The notes under the pieces are model-generated. The model was not told the origin of the DNA. It was given only the letters and a program-made list of their open reading frames with translations, and searched no databases. Shown here in pieces: positions 1 through 11,291 of a stretch of 64,000 bases of DNA. The DNA comes from Allomyces macrogynus ATCC 38327 (lineage: Eukaryota; Blastocladiomycota; Blastocladiomycetes; Blastocladiales; Blastocladiaceae), in the NCBI GenBank assembly GCA_000151295.1, contig GG745362.1:165553-229552 (forward strand), in the 5' to 3' direction. Made by a program: the position numbers and the translations under genes. The number at the start of each line of letters is the position of its first letter. Within the stretch, counting starts at the first letter, position 1.

Positions 1-1962
1 ATTCGAGTACACGGCTGCGATCATTCGCATGATTCCGAACCCGACGCCGATTCGATTACGATCCCGCACGCGTCGTATATTCGCAACGGCCAGTTTGTTC
101 TCGGGTACGTCGATGCCGTCTACAAGGACCACGTCCTGCTGCAGTCATCGGCGCCCGGGGCTGCGGCCGCGGGGACAGCCGCGGCGGCGGCAAACGATGT
201 GTTGGTGGGCAAGCGCATTCCGTTTGATTATTGCGTGCTCGCGACCGGGTCGTCGTATGCGTCGTCGGTCAAGGTACTTGATTTCCGCTGCTTTTTTTGT
301 TCATTTGCTCGTTCGACCATTACTGACCACCCACGTTTGCATCAATCTAGGCGGCCAACATCTCGTCGACCTACCGCGCGCGCAAACTGCAATACGACTA
401 CGCGAAACTCGCCAAGGCGCGCACCGTCCTCGTCATTGGCGGCGGGTCCGTCGGCGTCGAAATCGCCTCCGAAATCGCCTCCGTCTTTGGCACCCCGCGC
501 GTCCCGGTCCCGCCCGAATCCACCTCATCCACCACCCCGACCCCGTCGTCGGGCACGCGCAGCACCTCACCCTCCCCATTCCGCCGCGGCTCCGCGTCGA
601 CCACCGCGACCCGCGCCACCTCGCCCCCCGTCGTCAAGCACCCCGTCAAGCGCATCATTCTCGTCGATGCGAACCCGCGCCTACTCAAGCGGTGCCCGCC
701 ACGCGCTTCGCAAAAGGCGCTCGCCTACATGCGTGACGTGCTCGGCATCGACGTGGTTCTCGGCGAACGCATCACGCACCACGACGCGCGCGCCGGCGTC
801 TTCCGCGCGCGGTCCGGGCGCGAATTCCGCGCCGACGTCGTCTACCTCGCGACAGGCCCCGTCCCACAGACGCAGTGCATGGAGCCCGCATTCGCGCACT
901 TGTTGACGGGCCCAAACCCGGCGGTGATGCCGTCGGCGTCGACGGCGCCGCACCACGTGGACGATGCGGCGCGGGCGTCGTCGACGTCGAATTTCTTTGT
1001 GGGGGCCGGGGCCACCGCGGCCGATGCGGCGGCCGCGGGGCATATGGTTCCGCGCCGCGTGTTGGTCAGAGCGACGCACCAGATCCCGACGCTGCCGCAC
1101 ATTTTTGTCGGCGGCGACTGTTGCGCGACGGCCGAGGAGAAGATGGCGTTGACGGCACAGTGCGCGGCGATCACGATTCGCGCGCAATATTGTGCGCTTG
1201 TACAAGAGGCAAGCCTCGATTGAGCGCGGTGCCAAGGGGCCAAACCTCTGATGCCCGAACCCGGCGGTCAATCTGATCTCGATGGGGCGGCACTCGGCAT
1301 TGGCGATTATCAATGGCGTCGTCTTTCTCGGACACAAGTACTTGCGCATGAAGTGGGACGAGCTGAAAGTCAAGTACTTCGAGTACCTGCAGTCGCCGTC
1401 CGACTCGGTGCCGCGCGTCCTGAAAATGATGTGGGGTAAGGGGCCCACGCCGCCACGGTCCAAGTCGTCGGCACGGTCCGCAATGCTCTCGCCGTACTAC
1501 GAGTCCGAGGACGCGGCGAGCGTGCATTCTGGGTCGGAGAACGCGGCCCTCACTGGAGTGGCGGCCGCGGCCGTCGCGCACGACTTGAAGCGCGAATCGA
1601 GCATGTCGACGCTCGCGTCGGCGGCCACGCAGCAGCAGTATGCGGATCACCCGACCATGGTCTTGAAAATGCGCGCGCGTGCCGCACAGCAGAGCCAGTA
1701 CGAGGCGGAACTGGCCGCGGCCGCGGCCGCCGAGGGGGGTGAGTGGCACGCAGGCGCGCCGTTGCCGCCGCCGCCGATGCGCGAGGCGCCTCCGGTCCCG
1801 GCGGCAGCACCCGTGCGGAAACTCGTTCCGCGGATCGCGATGGCCGGTGGGCGCGCGTTGCCGACGGGCGAGGACGTGGCCGCGCTCGAAGAGGTCCTGC
1901 GCGCGGTCGGGCTGGTCGTGCCGGACGTGGGCGGCGCGAGCAAGTCGGGCGGCAAGGAGTGA
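1..1962 (+). CDS. AIF/FSP1-like FAD-dependent NAD(P)H oxidoreductase, 5' truncated, frame breaks
   Basis: Pyridine-nucleotide-disulphide oxidoreductase of the AIF/AIFM2 (FSP1) type, a family that oxidises NAD(P)H with FAD and reduces quinones. The window opens inside the gene. Exon 1 reads in frame 1 to base 273 and contains the family's YCVLATGSSY motif. A 77-nt intron (274-350, GTACTT...CTAG) follows. Exon 2 starts at 351 and carries the second Rossmann motif, VLVIGGGSVGVEIASE. A Pro/Ser/Thr-rich insert of about 45 residues separates this motif from the next strand (RIILVDANPRLL). The VFVGGD-like FAD motif is at about 1108-1125. Near 1170-1190 and 1240-1265 the conserved reading (RNIVRLYKR, then AVNLISMGRHSALAI) moves between frames, so there are two small indels or sequence errors. 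The C-terminal tail to 1962 is Ala-rich. Family assignment is firm; integrity is uncertain. Confidence 0.75.
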
Positions 1963-2484
1963 ATGAGGATCGTGACGCGTGAGGGCTACGGTGCACCGCA
2001 TGCACGCGGGTATGAAGCGGTGCGGCGCTTGCCCGAGTTGCGAGGGATGACAAAAGTTGTTGACGGGAAGTGTGATCGGCGGCCGCGATGTGCGCGGTCC
2101 CTGCCTTTCGGGTCGTTGGATCTTGGATGTCTTAAGCAGGGGTCGTGCTCTTTTTTTCGCGACCTTCTGTGCCGCTGTCGTCTCTGGGGCGGCGTGTTTT
2201 TCGCGGTAATTTCGTCTGTTCATTTTGCTTGGGCTGTGTCGAGCAGGATTGCGATCATTGAATAAGTAAAGCGTTTCATTCTGTGTCGATTCGATTTAGT
2301 GCTTTGGCGTTCGTCGCGTCTGACCGTGCACCGCCGTGAGCTCGCGAGTAGGGAGTGAGCGAGCGAGCCAATGAGAATGCCCCGGCTGGAGGTCAAGAAT
2401 GAGGGCATCTATCGACAAGAAGCACGAAAGAAAAAAACGTGGCTAAGGTAAACGAATAAACTCGGACAAAAAGCCTCCATCCGG
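1963..2484. other. Gap between convergent genes
   Basis: Lies between the 3' ends of the oxidoreductase (+) and TIM54 (-). No convincing coding pattern on either strand. It presumably holds the 3' UTRs and polyadenylation signals of both genes. Confidence 0.5.
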
Positions 2485-3963
2485 TCATCCCTGCACGAAC
2501 GACTCCTCGTCGCTCACCTCGACCGGCGCGAGCGGGACCATCGCGCGCGACTTGGCCGTATCATAAATCTCGACGTGCGCAGCCAATACAGCCGGCACAT
2601 GCACACGCTTCGGGACAAAGTACTGCCGCCACAACTGCGCCTTGCGCTTGGCCAGCTCCTCCTTGGCCTTGGCCTCCTCCTCCTTCTTTTGCTTCTCGGC
2701 CTCCTTCTCCGCCTTTTCCTGCGCTTTACGCTCCGCATCCGACAGTTCCGGCACCGCCGGCTCCAACGCCTCGGCCGCAAACTCGGGCGTCGTGGGGGTG
2801 TCAATCTGCTGCGTCACGTCACGCAGCGCGCCGGGTACGGCAAACAAGTCGGCGACCGTCGGTGCCGGACCCGCGGCCGCAGCAGCCGCAGCAGCCGCAC
2901 TTGCTGCCGCCATTTCGGCAGCAGCCTTCTCGGCCGGGTTCTCCTTGGGTTTCGGCGCAGGCCACATTTCCTCGTACTCGGGCACGAGCACGGGTTCGTC
3001 CGCAGCGCCCTCGGCAACACCGTTATCGACCGCGGCACGGTGCACGGACCACTCGTCAACGCCAAGCTCGAGATCGGCTGGGTCCATTTCACGCACGGGT
3101 CCACGGCGCGCGATCGCGAGCGTGGCGCGGCCAGCGTCACGGATCCGCTCCCAGTCGTTGAACCACCGGTAAATGCGGAACGGCCACGTGCGCATGCCCG
3201 TCATCCAGTCGACAGGCAGGTATGCCACGGGCGGTAAGGCCAATCGGGTTTCGCGCGTGGGCGGCAGCGGTGGCGACGCGGCAAACCAGCTCGATTCGGC
3301 AGCGGTCCGCGCGCGGTGGTACTCGGCGAGTTTCGCGGCATGTTCGGCATCCCGCTCCTCGTTGATCTGCCGCAACGCCGAATCGTATCCGACAAGCACT
3401 TCCTCAAACGGTTTCCGGCCGACAGCCACGTACCCGTCATAGTCATGCATGCGGAACTTGAACTTGACGTCGTCAGCGGCCGTCGTCAAGACATGCGCGC
3501 GCAATGCGTCGTCGGCGGTCCATGCCAGGTAAGCCTGTTTCTTGACGAGTGTCCCGCACGTGTGCCGCGCGATCACGCCCGGCTCAAACGCTTCGACGAG
3601 ATCGTAGTCGACGGCGGCCGCGTCAAGGACGGGCTTGATGTACTTGCGGAAGTACTCACGCGTGGCCCGGATCGATTCGTCGGGCGCGGGACGTTGCAGG
3701 AAGACGGCTACTTTGCGAACTCGTTCGCGCGGGTCTTGCGGTTGCGAGGCCAGGTACTCGGCCTCGCCGCGGAGCTCGCGGCGGACTTCGGCGGTCAGGT
3801 GCCGGTCGCGGTAGATGAGCAGCGCGTAGGTGCCGACGATCGAGCCAAAGATGACCATGCCGCGCGACGGGCGCGGGATCTTGGGGATCTTGGTCGGAAT
3901 GAACCGGCGCCATCCGGCAGCGGGCGCCACGGTTGCGTCGGCCATGGCGTGGAAGTGCAGCAA
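2485..3963 (-). CDS. TIM54: Mitochondrial import inner membrane translocase subunit Tim54
   Basis: Intronless 492-codon gene. Tim54 is a component of the TIM22 complex, which inserts carrier proteins into the mitochondrial inner membrane. The N-terminus shows the Tim54 signature: a basic Pro-rich stretch (IPKIPRPSRG, about residues 27-36), one membrane segment (about 36-50, MVIFGSIVGTYALLI), then a charged region with YRDR. Residues about 90-200 form the conserved intermembrane-space core (REYFRKYIKPVLDAAAVDYD, then KFKFRMHDYDGY). A Lys/Glu-rich coiled coil (about 410-450) and a Trp/Tyr-containing tail follow. The length is typical of fungal Tim54. Translation may start at Met1 (3963) or at Met7 (3945); both give the same membrane anchor. 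Confidence 0.8.
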   Translation of the reverse strand: MLHFHAMADATVAPAAGWRRFIPTKIPKIPRPSRGMVIFGSIVGTYALLIYRDRHLTAEVRRELRGEAEYLASQPQDPRERVRKVAVFLQRPAPDESIRATREYFRKYIKPVLDAAAVDYDLVEAFEPGVIARHTCGTLVKKQAYLAWTADDALRAHVLTTAADDVKFKFRMHDYDGYVAVGRKPFEEVLVGYDSALRQINEERDAEHAAKLAEYHRARTAAESSWFAASPPLPPTRETRLALPPVAYLPVDWMTGMRTWPFRIYRWFNDWERIRDAGRATLAIARRGPVREMDPADLELGVDEWSVHRAAVDNGVAEGAADEPVLVPEYEEMWPAPKPKENPAEKAAAEMAAASAAAAAAAAAGPAPTVADLFAVPGALRDVTQQIDTPTTPEFAAEALEPAVPELSDAERKAQEKAEKEAEKQKKEEEAKAKEELAKRKAQLWRQYFVPKRVHVPAVLAAHVEIYDTAKSRAMVPLAPVEVSDEESFVQG

Positions 3964-4391
3964 GTTGCAGGAAGTCCGGGCGCGCGTGGGCGAGTGGTCG
4001 TCGACTTGCGTGATTAGCTGTGGTGGAGCGGTTTGCCGACTTTTAGCAACCGGACAAGACCATTGTTCAGGTCACGTGTGATATTGTTGACAGCGGACGA
4101 AAGCACCATCGGAACTGATGTATCTTTCGCCAGCGAAACGTCGTGTAAGGACGCTGATCCAACACCAAAGACTCGAAGAGCGGGCAACAGCACAAGTCAG
4201 CCGCATGGCAAGCAGCCACAGTGTTGGCGGCGTGGCGCTTACACTGCTAGTTGTTCATTTGTTGCCAACGCTTGCGAGTGGAGTTCGGGTCTGTGCGCCA
4301 CACTTGTTGCTGGTCGGCCGGCCAGCAAGAAACAATCTACGCTCCTCGGCCTCTGAGCTCGCTGCGACCTTGCAACCAATCCACCCAAATC
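3964..4391. promoter_or_regulatory. Divergent intergenic region TIM54 / paraoxonase-like gene
   Basis: 428 bp between two divergently transcribed starts, so it must carry both promoters. No clear TATA box or long repeat seen. ORFs crossing it have no recognisable protein pattern. Confidence 0.45.
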
Positions 4392-5849
4392 ATGACCCTT
4401 GCAACATTGTGCCTAAAGCTGCTGGCCGCCGTGGTGGCCCTGCTGGTCGCACTCGCCGCGACCAACTGGTCAACGCTTGTGCGCAAAAAGGACCTGTGGA
4501 TGTCGACACGTATCACGCGCAACCTCGACGAGTGCTCTGTTCTCGACACGTCGCTTTTCGGATGCGAAGATATCATTGTTCACGGCGACTATGCGTACCT
4601 GGGTCCGTGCCCTCGATACGCCATCGTGAATGAATGTTCGATTTTGACCAACGTGCCAGATTTTGTATTTCTCCAGCATGCGGCGACCCGGTCGCGCGTG
4701 ACGGATGGTACCCGCCAGCGTTGAAGTTCAACAAGACGACCGACACGACCATGAAGGACGCGCTCTACGCATTTCATTTCGAGGTGCGTCGGTTGCTCGA
4801 TCGACGCGTCGCGTTATTCTGTGATCCCCTCTTTGTCTCACCCACCTTGGGCCAACCGTTAGACCAAGTCGATGACGCCGCTCGCGATCCACGGCTACTC
4901 GGGCGATCTGACGCTGCATGGCCTGAACGTGTTCATGCACCCGATCACCGACCCCAGCGCGACCCCGACGCTGAGCGTGTTTGTCGTCAACCACAAGCGC
5001 ACGGGCAGCTGCGTCGACATTTACGACCACGTCGTGTACGCCCCTCCCCTCATCCCAAATTCCGACCCGCTACCGCTCTCTCGCTGACCCAACACACACG
5101 TAGCGGTTCGACCGACCTCCATTTTGTCGAATCCGTGTGCGACCCGCTCATCCGCACGCCCAACGCGGTGGCCCCAATCTCGCGCAAGGCTTTTTACGTG
5201 TCCAACTACCTGTCGGGCCCCGAGGCCGAGCCCAAGACGATCGTGCTCGATATGATGCTTGCGCGACGCACATCCGATATCGTTTTCCGCAGCGAGGACG
5301 GCACGACGCGTATCGTGCGCCAAGGGCTGCGGGGCGCTAATGGGCTCGCTGTGAGCGACGACGGGATGATGCTGTACATGGCCGAGTCGATGAGGTGCGA
5401 TTTCGTTCCCTGTCATTGGAGCAGGCACGATCATCTCCGACTGACCTGACCGATCCAATTCATAGCGGCGAAATCCACGCCTACCTGCGCAACCCGGACC
5501 ACTCGCTCGACCTTGCCGCGCCACCGCTATGGCTGTCTTTCTTCCCGGACAACTTGCGGCTCGTGCCTGACGGACTCGCCGTTGCCGGACCCGGCGCGTT
5601 TGTTGCCGACGGGTCGGGCGTGCCGACTGTGGTTGCCGCGATTGCCAAGGCAAAGCGCGCGAAATGTACGTTGACGCAGACGGGAAAATGATGCATGGTG
5701 CGTCGGTCGCGGCCGTGCACTGGCCGTCGCGCACGGTACTGGTCGGTGGGCCGGTGATGAAGGGGGTCGTGGCGTGTCCGTGGATTGAGGAGGGTGTGAA
5801 GGAGGAGGTGGGTGGGGACGCGGCGGGTGAAGTTAAGGAGGAGCTGTGA
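4392..5849 (+). CDS. Paraoxonase/arylesterase-like six-bladed beta-propeller, membrane anchored
   Basis: Resembles the PON family of calcium-dependent lactonases/arylesterases. The ATG at 4392 begins a retained signal-anchor helix (LCLKLLAAVVALLVALAA), as in animal PONs. The CEDIIV motif matches the PON Glu-Asp calcium ligands. LHGLNVF plus FVVNHKRTG matches the propeller core, PNAVAP and FYVSN match the Asn ligand region, GANGLAVSDDG matches the second Asn ligand, and GASVAAV near the end matches the last blade. Reading frames change at about 4620-4690, 4780-4870 (GTGCGT...GTTAG), 5035-5103 (intron ending CGTAG), 5397-5465 and about 5655. The first four places look like short introns. The last lies between LTQTG and the MYVDADG frame with no room for an intron, so it may be a sequence error or a real lesion. 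Exon ends are approximate. Confidence 0.65.
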
Positions 5850-6320
5850 GAGGCGGTATGCGAGTTGGCTGAAAGTAGTAGAGCGGTTTGGCTGGATACA
5901 ATAGAACGTACGAGCAATGAGAACTGCAAGGAAGATTGGCGGACCTAAACGGCAATTTGTGCGGGAACAATTCTGGACCACATCTTGCACAGCACCCGGC
6001 TTCAAGGCCAGACAGACCGCGCACCCAATTTTTCTGACAGCGAAGAAAGGTTTGAGCAGCCATGATCGGTGCCGTCAAGAGAGAGCGGCAAGCATGGGAC
6101 GGCCCTGTGTCAGCCAAGAAGCAACAGGTATTGCGGGTTAGTGGTACCGTCTTTAGTCACATTCCGGCGCCAAATCTGAATGGATTGATCTCATACCGCG
6201 CGCTCATGGTGTCCATGGATTGCAGCACCCTTGTAATGGCCTTGCGGAACAGTGACGGATTGTTCCTGATCAATAACCGCTGATGGGCGGCAGCGACGGG
6301 ACGAGGTACTGGGCCATCCA
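5850..6320. other. Intergenic, no gene seen
   Basis: Between the 3' ends of the paraoxonase-like gene and the M20 relic. Short ORFs only, with no conserved motif. No tRNA-like fold recognised by eye. Confidence 0.4.
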
Positions 6321-7209
6321 CTAGCCCGCCGTGTCCAACATGACGCGCTGCTCGCGCTCCTCAGTAGCCGTGATCCCTCGGGCGAGCACGACCACCGGAT
6401 CGTCGTGCGATGGAGTCCCTGTGTGGCTCGAGCCATCTGCCTTGCGGTGCGGCGTCATCTTGAGCGACATCACACCTTTCTGGGCGATCCCGACGAGGGC
6501 AATCCGGGACATGTCGGGACCAAGACCAATATCTTGCCCCGTCATGGTGCCCTCGTCCACAACCATCGCCAGCGATTCGACCCCGCGCTTGCGGAACCAC
6601 GCCGCAATTTTCGCCGACCCAGCAAACCCACCAATTTCCTCGTCGTACCCGCTCGTAATGCAGACCGTGCGCGATGGCCAGTACCCTGTCTGAGTGCGCC
6701 ATGAACAATGTGGCGCCATGTGCCGGATCGCGCCAGGCGTCCGAGTCGACGGCCGCGCCGAAGTCCTCGGACCCGTGCCACGTGGTAAGGAGCGAGTAGG
6801 TATTGATGTGCTCGACGTGCAGCCGCGTGTGGGTCAGAGGGTAGGTCTTGTGCAGGCACGCGAGAATGTCCAACAGGGCCGCGCGCGACGCGGCGAGCCG
6901 TTCCGGGCGCGAACGTGACGGATTTTCGTGCGCGTGCTCAGCGGCATCTCGATCCCTGTAAAGGTCGTCATACGAACTCTTCTTGAACTGCACCATTGCT
7001 GCCAGACTGTCGCCAATCAGAGCCACGTCGTCGGGGCGCAGGTGCCCGGGATCGCGCGGATCGAGTGGAGTGTCCGCGGCGTGCCAAGGCTCGTTGGAGC
7101 GCCGGTTGGTCTGCATAACACTGGCTGCCAGCGCGGTGACTGCCGTTGCGACAGCTAAAATAATAGGGCCCGTATGCGCCGCAGTCGCGGCCGTGAGCGT
7201 CACCGACAT
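6321..7209 (-). pseudogene. M20-family peptidase (carboxypeptidase S / PM20D1-like), internal deletion and frame break
   Basis: M20 metallopeptidases are di-zinc hydrolases of peptides and N-acyl amino acids. The ATG at 7209 starts a membrane or signal segment (IILAVATAVTALAASV). Typical carboxypeptidase S features follow: a long charged N-terminal region, HINTYSLLTTWHGSE, and the first metal motif LFMAHSD (HxD) near 6690-6715. The next recognisable piece is RTVCITSGYDEEIGG, containing the catalytic Glu pair, in another frame directly after HSD. Roughly 60 residues that normally carry the W..PF.G and GRGA..DK segments are absent. The segment VGIAQKGVMSLKM is present, but the protein then stops, without the C-terminal metal histidine half. 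I read this as a relic with an internal deletion. Confidence 0.65.
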
Positions 7210-7702
7210 GAAGGAAAAGGGAGATACGAATGTGAGGGCTTGACCGCGCTGAGGGTGGGTGGATGAGTGAGCGGGTGGGGGCACGCCTGTGTGTGCGAGT
7301 GTGTGGGTGACGGATGAGGGGTGGAGGCATTTTATAATGAGAGCGCCTGCAGGCAGGGTGAAGCATGAGCGCGGATGCCGACGCGGCTGCTGACGCCGCG
7401 GTTGCTCTGCTCGCGGCCATGCCAGCTGGGGCCGGTGCACAGTGGACGAGCAGAACTGGTGGTGTCGCGGATGACATTCTGGATTCGGATGTAAACAGGA
7501 ATGAGCTTAGCAGAGGCACTCGTTACCACGTCGCACTGATCAACAGCGGACCTTCCTGGGGCCAGCGCTACGGGCATCTTTCCGTCCTGATCTTAGAGTG
7601 ATCAAACTGTGAGTCCCTGTGAGCGCGCCGGTTATCAGCTGCCGTTCGAAAGGTGCAACGCCAAAACGTGGATCAATTTTCGTTGCAGAACAATACCGCC
7701 CA
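7210..7702. other. Intergenic, no supported gene
   Basis: Upstream of the M20 relic and downstream of the GDSL gene (both minus strand). A 78-codon Ala-rich plus-strand ORF at 7365-7601 has no recognisable motif and is not supported. Confidence 0.4.
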
Positions 7703-8780
7703 TCACATTTCCACGCCCACCGCCTTGGCCGCCTCCTGCGCTATCGCGCGGTGCGTGCCCGTCGCCGGATGGAACGTGTCCCAATAGACGTGCATTTCCG
7801 GGTCCTTGCACATTTCAAACTGGGCCGACAGACACGACGTGCCCTGCGTCCCGCTCGGGAACCCGTACGTTGCCGGACTGGCCAGGATATTGGGCATGAT
7901 GTGCGCTGTCGGGACGAACGTGACGCGCCCTTGGCCAGCGTCGTACTCTTGCACGCGCGCGGAGAGAATTGCGTTGAAGCTGTCGCTGGCCGTCTGGAAG
8001 GCTTCATGGACGGCAGCCGGGTAAGGGGTCAGGAACGGCGCGGCGCCGAGGTTGCGCATGCCGAACACGAGAATGCGCGGTGCAGGCGTGCGGGTGGCGG
8101 TTTTGTGCAGAGCGTCAATAGTTTGCAGAGCGCGGATCAGGTTGCCGACGACAGCATTGAGCGGGACTTGGGTCTTGGAGAAGATGATGTCGTTGCCTGC
8201 ACGCGTGCCGAGAATGGGTGAGCATGCGCCACGCAAATGGACGAAGGCAGCGCGTCGAACAAAAGAGAATAAATGGAAACGTACCACCGAACCACACCGT
8301 GTAGAGCGTGCGGCCCTGAACCGACAACGTGCCCTGCTCCAACTCCTGCTTGAATGTGCGCAGCTGGTCGTTCAAGTCGGGCACGAGAAACTCGCCCTTG
8401 AGGCCCGTGTACCCAGGCACGAGCGCGTTATCCGTGGTCGCACTGCCGTAGGCGTAGTTGCGCAACACTGGTGCCGATTCGGACACGACGGCACGAGTGA
8501 AGAACTCGATCCACATGGGCCCGTTAGAGAAGCGGCCATTGTCGTAGAGTGGCGGTGGGAGCGGCCACGTGTGCTGCGAGAGTTCCCAGACGTTGCTCGT
8601 GTCGGTCAACGAGTCGCCAAAGGCGATTACGCGGTCGAACGGGCGGTCGGTCGTCGTCGTGGTTTGCTCGTGCTCGGCATGGTGGAGCACGACGGGCGTG
8701 GCGACGGCTGCTGGGGTCGCGACGAGGAGGATGGTACAAAGCACGGCCGCGACGAGCAGCAGAGCGGCCTTGGGTGTCAT
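7703..8780 (-). CDS. Secreted GDSL/SGNH esterase-lipase, one intron
   Basis: SGNH-hydrolase, a serine esterase fold. The start at 8780 gives a clean signal peptide (MTPKAALLLVAAVLCTILLV...ATP), unlike the upstream in-frame Met at 8858. Block I is AFGDSLTD (Ser at about residue 57). Block II is NYAYGSAT. Block III is GGNDII, created exactly by splicing an 88-nt intron (8284-8197, GTACGT...GCAG; the phase-1 join restores Gly). Block V is WDTFHPATGTH, with the catalytic Asp and His. Exons are 8780-8285 and 8196-7703. All catalytic residues are present and the length is normal for fungal plant-biomass-type GDSL enzymes. The product is probably extracellular; the substrate cannot be read from the sequence. 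Confidence 0.82.
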
Positions 8781-9386
8781 GGCGAACTTGATTATCGTCG
8801 CCAGCGGGTATAAGGCGGTATCAGGTGCAAGGCGTCGACAGCGTCGCGCGACAAGCAACAGAGCAGCAAGAGATCAGAGTGGTGGGGAGCGAGCGTGTTC
8901 GGGCCATGATCGCGGTTTGCACGCCCTGGTCGTGTCGTGGTGTGTGTCAAGGACGGGCGATGGAAGCAAATGAAGTGTGGAAGCCTGCAAGAAGTGGAAA
9001 TGGAAAAGCGCCTGGAGCTGATAAGCGTGGAGGTCGCTGACCCTGAGAGTGCGGTGAGAGTGCGGTGGAGACACTTCGCCACCACGTCAGACCGCCATCG
9101 AAGCGACTTCCGTCGGCCAATCTGCTTGGCTTGGCCGATCACCAACCACCTCACGAACCGACCAGTAAACAATCGCCCCACCTCTCCAACCCAACTGCTC
9201 GCCCGTTACAGGCCGCTGCGACAGATCAACACCTCGAAGGGCTCCTCCTAGCCGTGTCCGGCAAGCAATCGACCTGCTCGTCTGCTCTCGAACCGACACT
9301 GGCCCTTCTCCGCACGCCAAGCGGTCGGCACCTGTACTCTGCCTGCAAGACAATCTCGATTCTTGGACCAACTACACGGCACCAGC
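8781..9386. promoter_or_regulatory. Divergent promoter region GDSL esterase / ADCK1-like kinase
   Basis: 606 bp between two divergent starts. ORFs run through it on both strands but show no family pattern. It must contain both promoters; no clear TATA box seen. Confidence 0.45.
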
Positions 9387-11291
9387 ATGTTCGCCAGGGC
9401 ACTGCGCCGGACCGCCATTGCCTCGACGGCGCTTTTTGCCGGTTCCGTCGCGGGCTCGCTCTACCTGTCGCCCGAAAAGGACCCGATATTCCTCGCCAAG
9501 GCCACGTCGCGGTCGCTGCGCACCGTCACGACGGGTGTTGCCGTCGTTGCCGACTACGAATGGTCGCTGCGGTCATCCGTGACCGAGGGCATGTCGCGCG
9601 ACGAGTATGCTGCGCTCAAGTCGGAAATCCACCTGCGGTGCGCCCAGCGCATGCTGCGTGCGATCCAGAAAAACGGTGGCGTCTACGTCAAGCTCGGGCA
9701 ACACGTTTCGGCGCTCGAGTACCTGCTACCAGCCGAATATGTCGAGACGATGCGCGTGCTCCAGGACCAGTGTCCGCCGTCGTCGCTCGAGGACATCAAT
9801 AAGCTGTTTGAGACGGATCTCGGTGTGCCGATGAATGATGTGTTTGCGTCGTTTGACGAGGAGCCGATTGGTGTCGCGTCGATTGCGCAGGTGCACCGCG
9901 CTCGGCTCCGGGATGGTCGCGACGTGGCCGTCAAGATCCAGCACCCGGATATTCGCACGTTCTCGATGCTCGATATTGAGTTGACGGCCGGGTTCGTGAA
10001 AATGGTCAAGCAGCTGTTCCCGGACTTTGAATTTGGGTGGTTGGCCGGCGAAATGCGCGACAATTTGCCGTGCGAACTCGAGTACGTTCAATTCGTCGCC
10101 GTGACGATGAATCTGGCGTGGAACGAGAGCTGACAGTCGTGCGCAGCTTCAACTTCGAGGCCAAGAACGCCGAAATTGTCGAGAGCAATTTCCGCGGGTC
10201 CGATCGGTTGGTCGCTGTCCCGAAAGTGTACTGGGTCAAGCCGCGATTGATGTGCATGGAGTGTACGTCGACATTACCTGTTCTTTTCCTGCCCACTCGA
10301 CGATGTTTCCGCAACTCACCTCGGCCTCCCGATATATAGTTGTCGAGGGCAAGCGCATCGACGACCTCGACTACATGCGCCAGCATCAAATCGACCCGAG
10401 CCAAGTCGCTGTCGAGCTCAACCGCATCTTCTCGGAAATGATCTTTTATCATGGCTTCTGTGCGCTTTCTCGCTACTCCCCGATCGACCATGTTATGTCC
10501 ATTCACCTCCTTAACTCCAAACGTAGTGCATTCCGACCCGCACCCGGGCAACCTCATGATTCAGCCGCAGCCCGTCAAGTCGCCCGTGCTCCCGATTTTC
10601 CGACTGTTCCAGCGGCCGCGCAACTTCAAGATCATTTTGCTCGACCACGGTTCGTTCATCTCCACCCGTTCATTTCGTTTCGCCGAGCACGAGTCCCTAA
10701 CCGTTGCGTTTTTTTCCAACAGGTCTGTACCGCACGCTCGACAAGCAATTCTGCCACGACTACGCGTGGCTCTGGGAGTCGCTGATTCGCGGCGACAAGT
10801 ACCGGATTCGGTACTGGAGCAAGCAGGTCGCGCAAGTCGACATGTACGAGCTGTTCGCGTGCATGATCACAGGTACGCTTCCACACACGCACTTCCCCCC
10901 ATGGCAACAACCGAAACTTACCTCCTCCATTTCCGACGCAGGCCGAAACTGGGACACCATTACCTCCGGCGGCGTCAAGTCTGACCGGCGCACGTCCGAG
11001 CTCGACGAAGTCACGTCCTCGGCCGCATTCTACTTCAAGGAAATCTCGTCGGTGCTCGCGCAAGTCCCGCGGCCGCTCTTGCTCGTGTTCAAGACGAATG
11101 ACCTGCTGCGCAGTGTCGCGCGGTCGTTGCAGTTGAGCGAGTGGGCGAGCGTGTCGGTCATGAGCATGTACGTGCTGGAAAAGTGTGCGTTGTCAGGCGA
11201 AGTGGAAGGGGTGAGCGAGTGGGCGCGGTTTGTGCTCGAGAGGATCTTGGCAAGAGTCGCGGTGTGGCTGTATGAACATAATTGGCTGTGA
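9387..11291 (+). CDS. ABC1/ADCK1-like atypical kinase (mitochondrial), six exons
   Basis: UbiB/ABC1 family protein closest in layout to ADCK1 and yeast Mcp2, mitochondrial inner-membrane proteins linked to lipid and coenzyme Q homeostasis. Exons: 9387-10081, 10147-10262, 10340-10459, 10527-10649, 10723-10872, 10942-11291. All introns are GT-AG, 65-77 nt, and the joined reading frame is exactly 518 codons. Each junction rebuilds a conserved motif: ELDFNFEAKNAE (exons 1-2), CMEFVEGKRIDD (2-3), HGFLHSDPHPGN (3-4), LDHGLYRTL (4-5) and MITGRNWD (5-6). The N-terminus has a TM segment (about residues 11-27), the KLGQ signature (102-105), an IGVASIAQVHRA Ala-rich loop, VAVKIQ and a catalytic-loop HSDPHPGN. 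Gene intact. Confidence 0.88.

Noticed and set aside
2575..3237. 220-codon plus-strand ORF with Leu/Arg runs
   Set aside because: Antisense shadow of the TIM54 coiled coil. TIM54 on the minus strand has clear family motifs.
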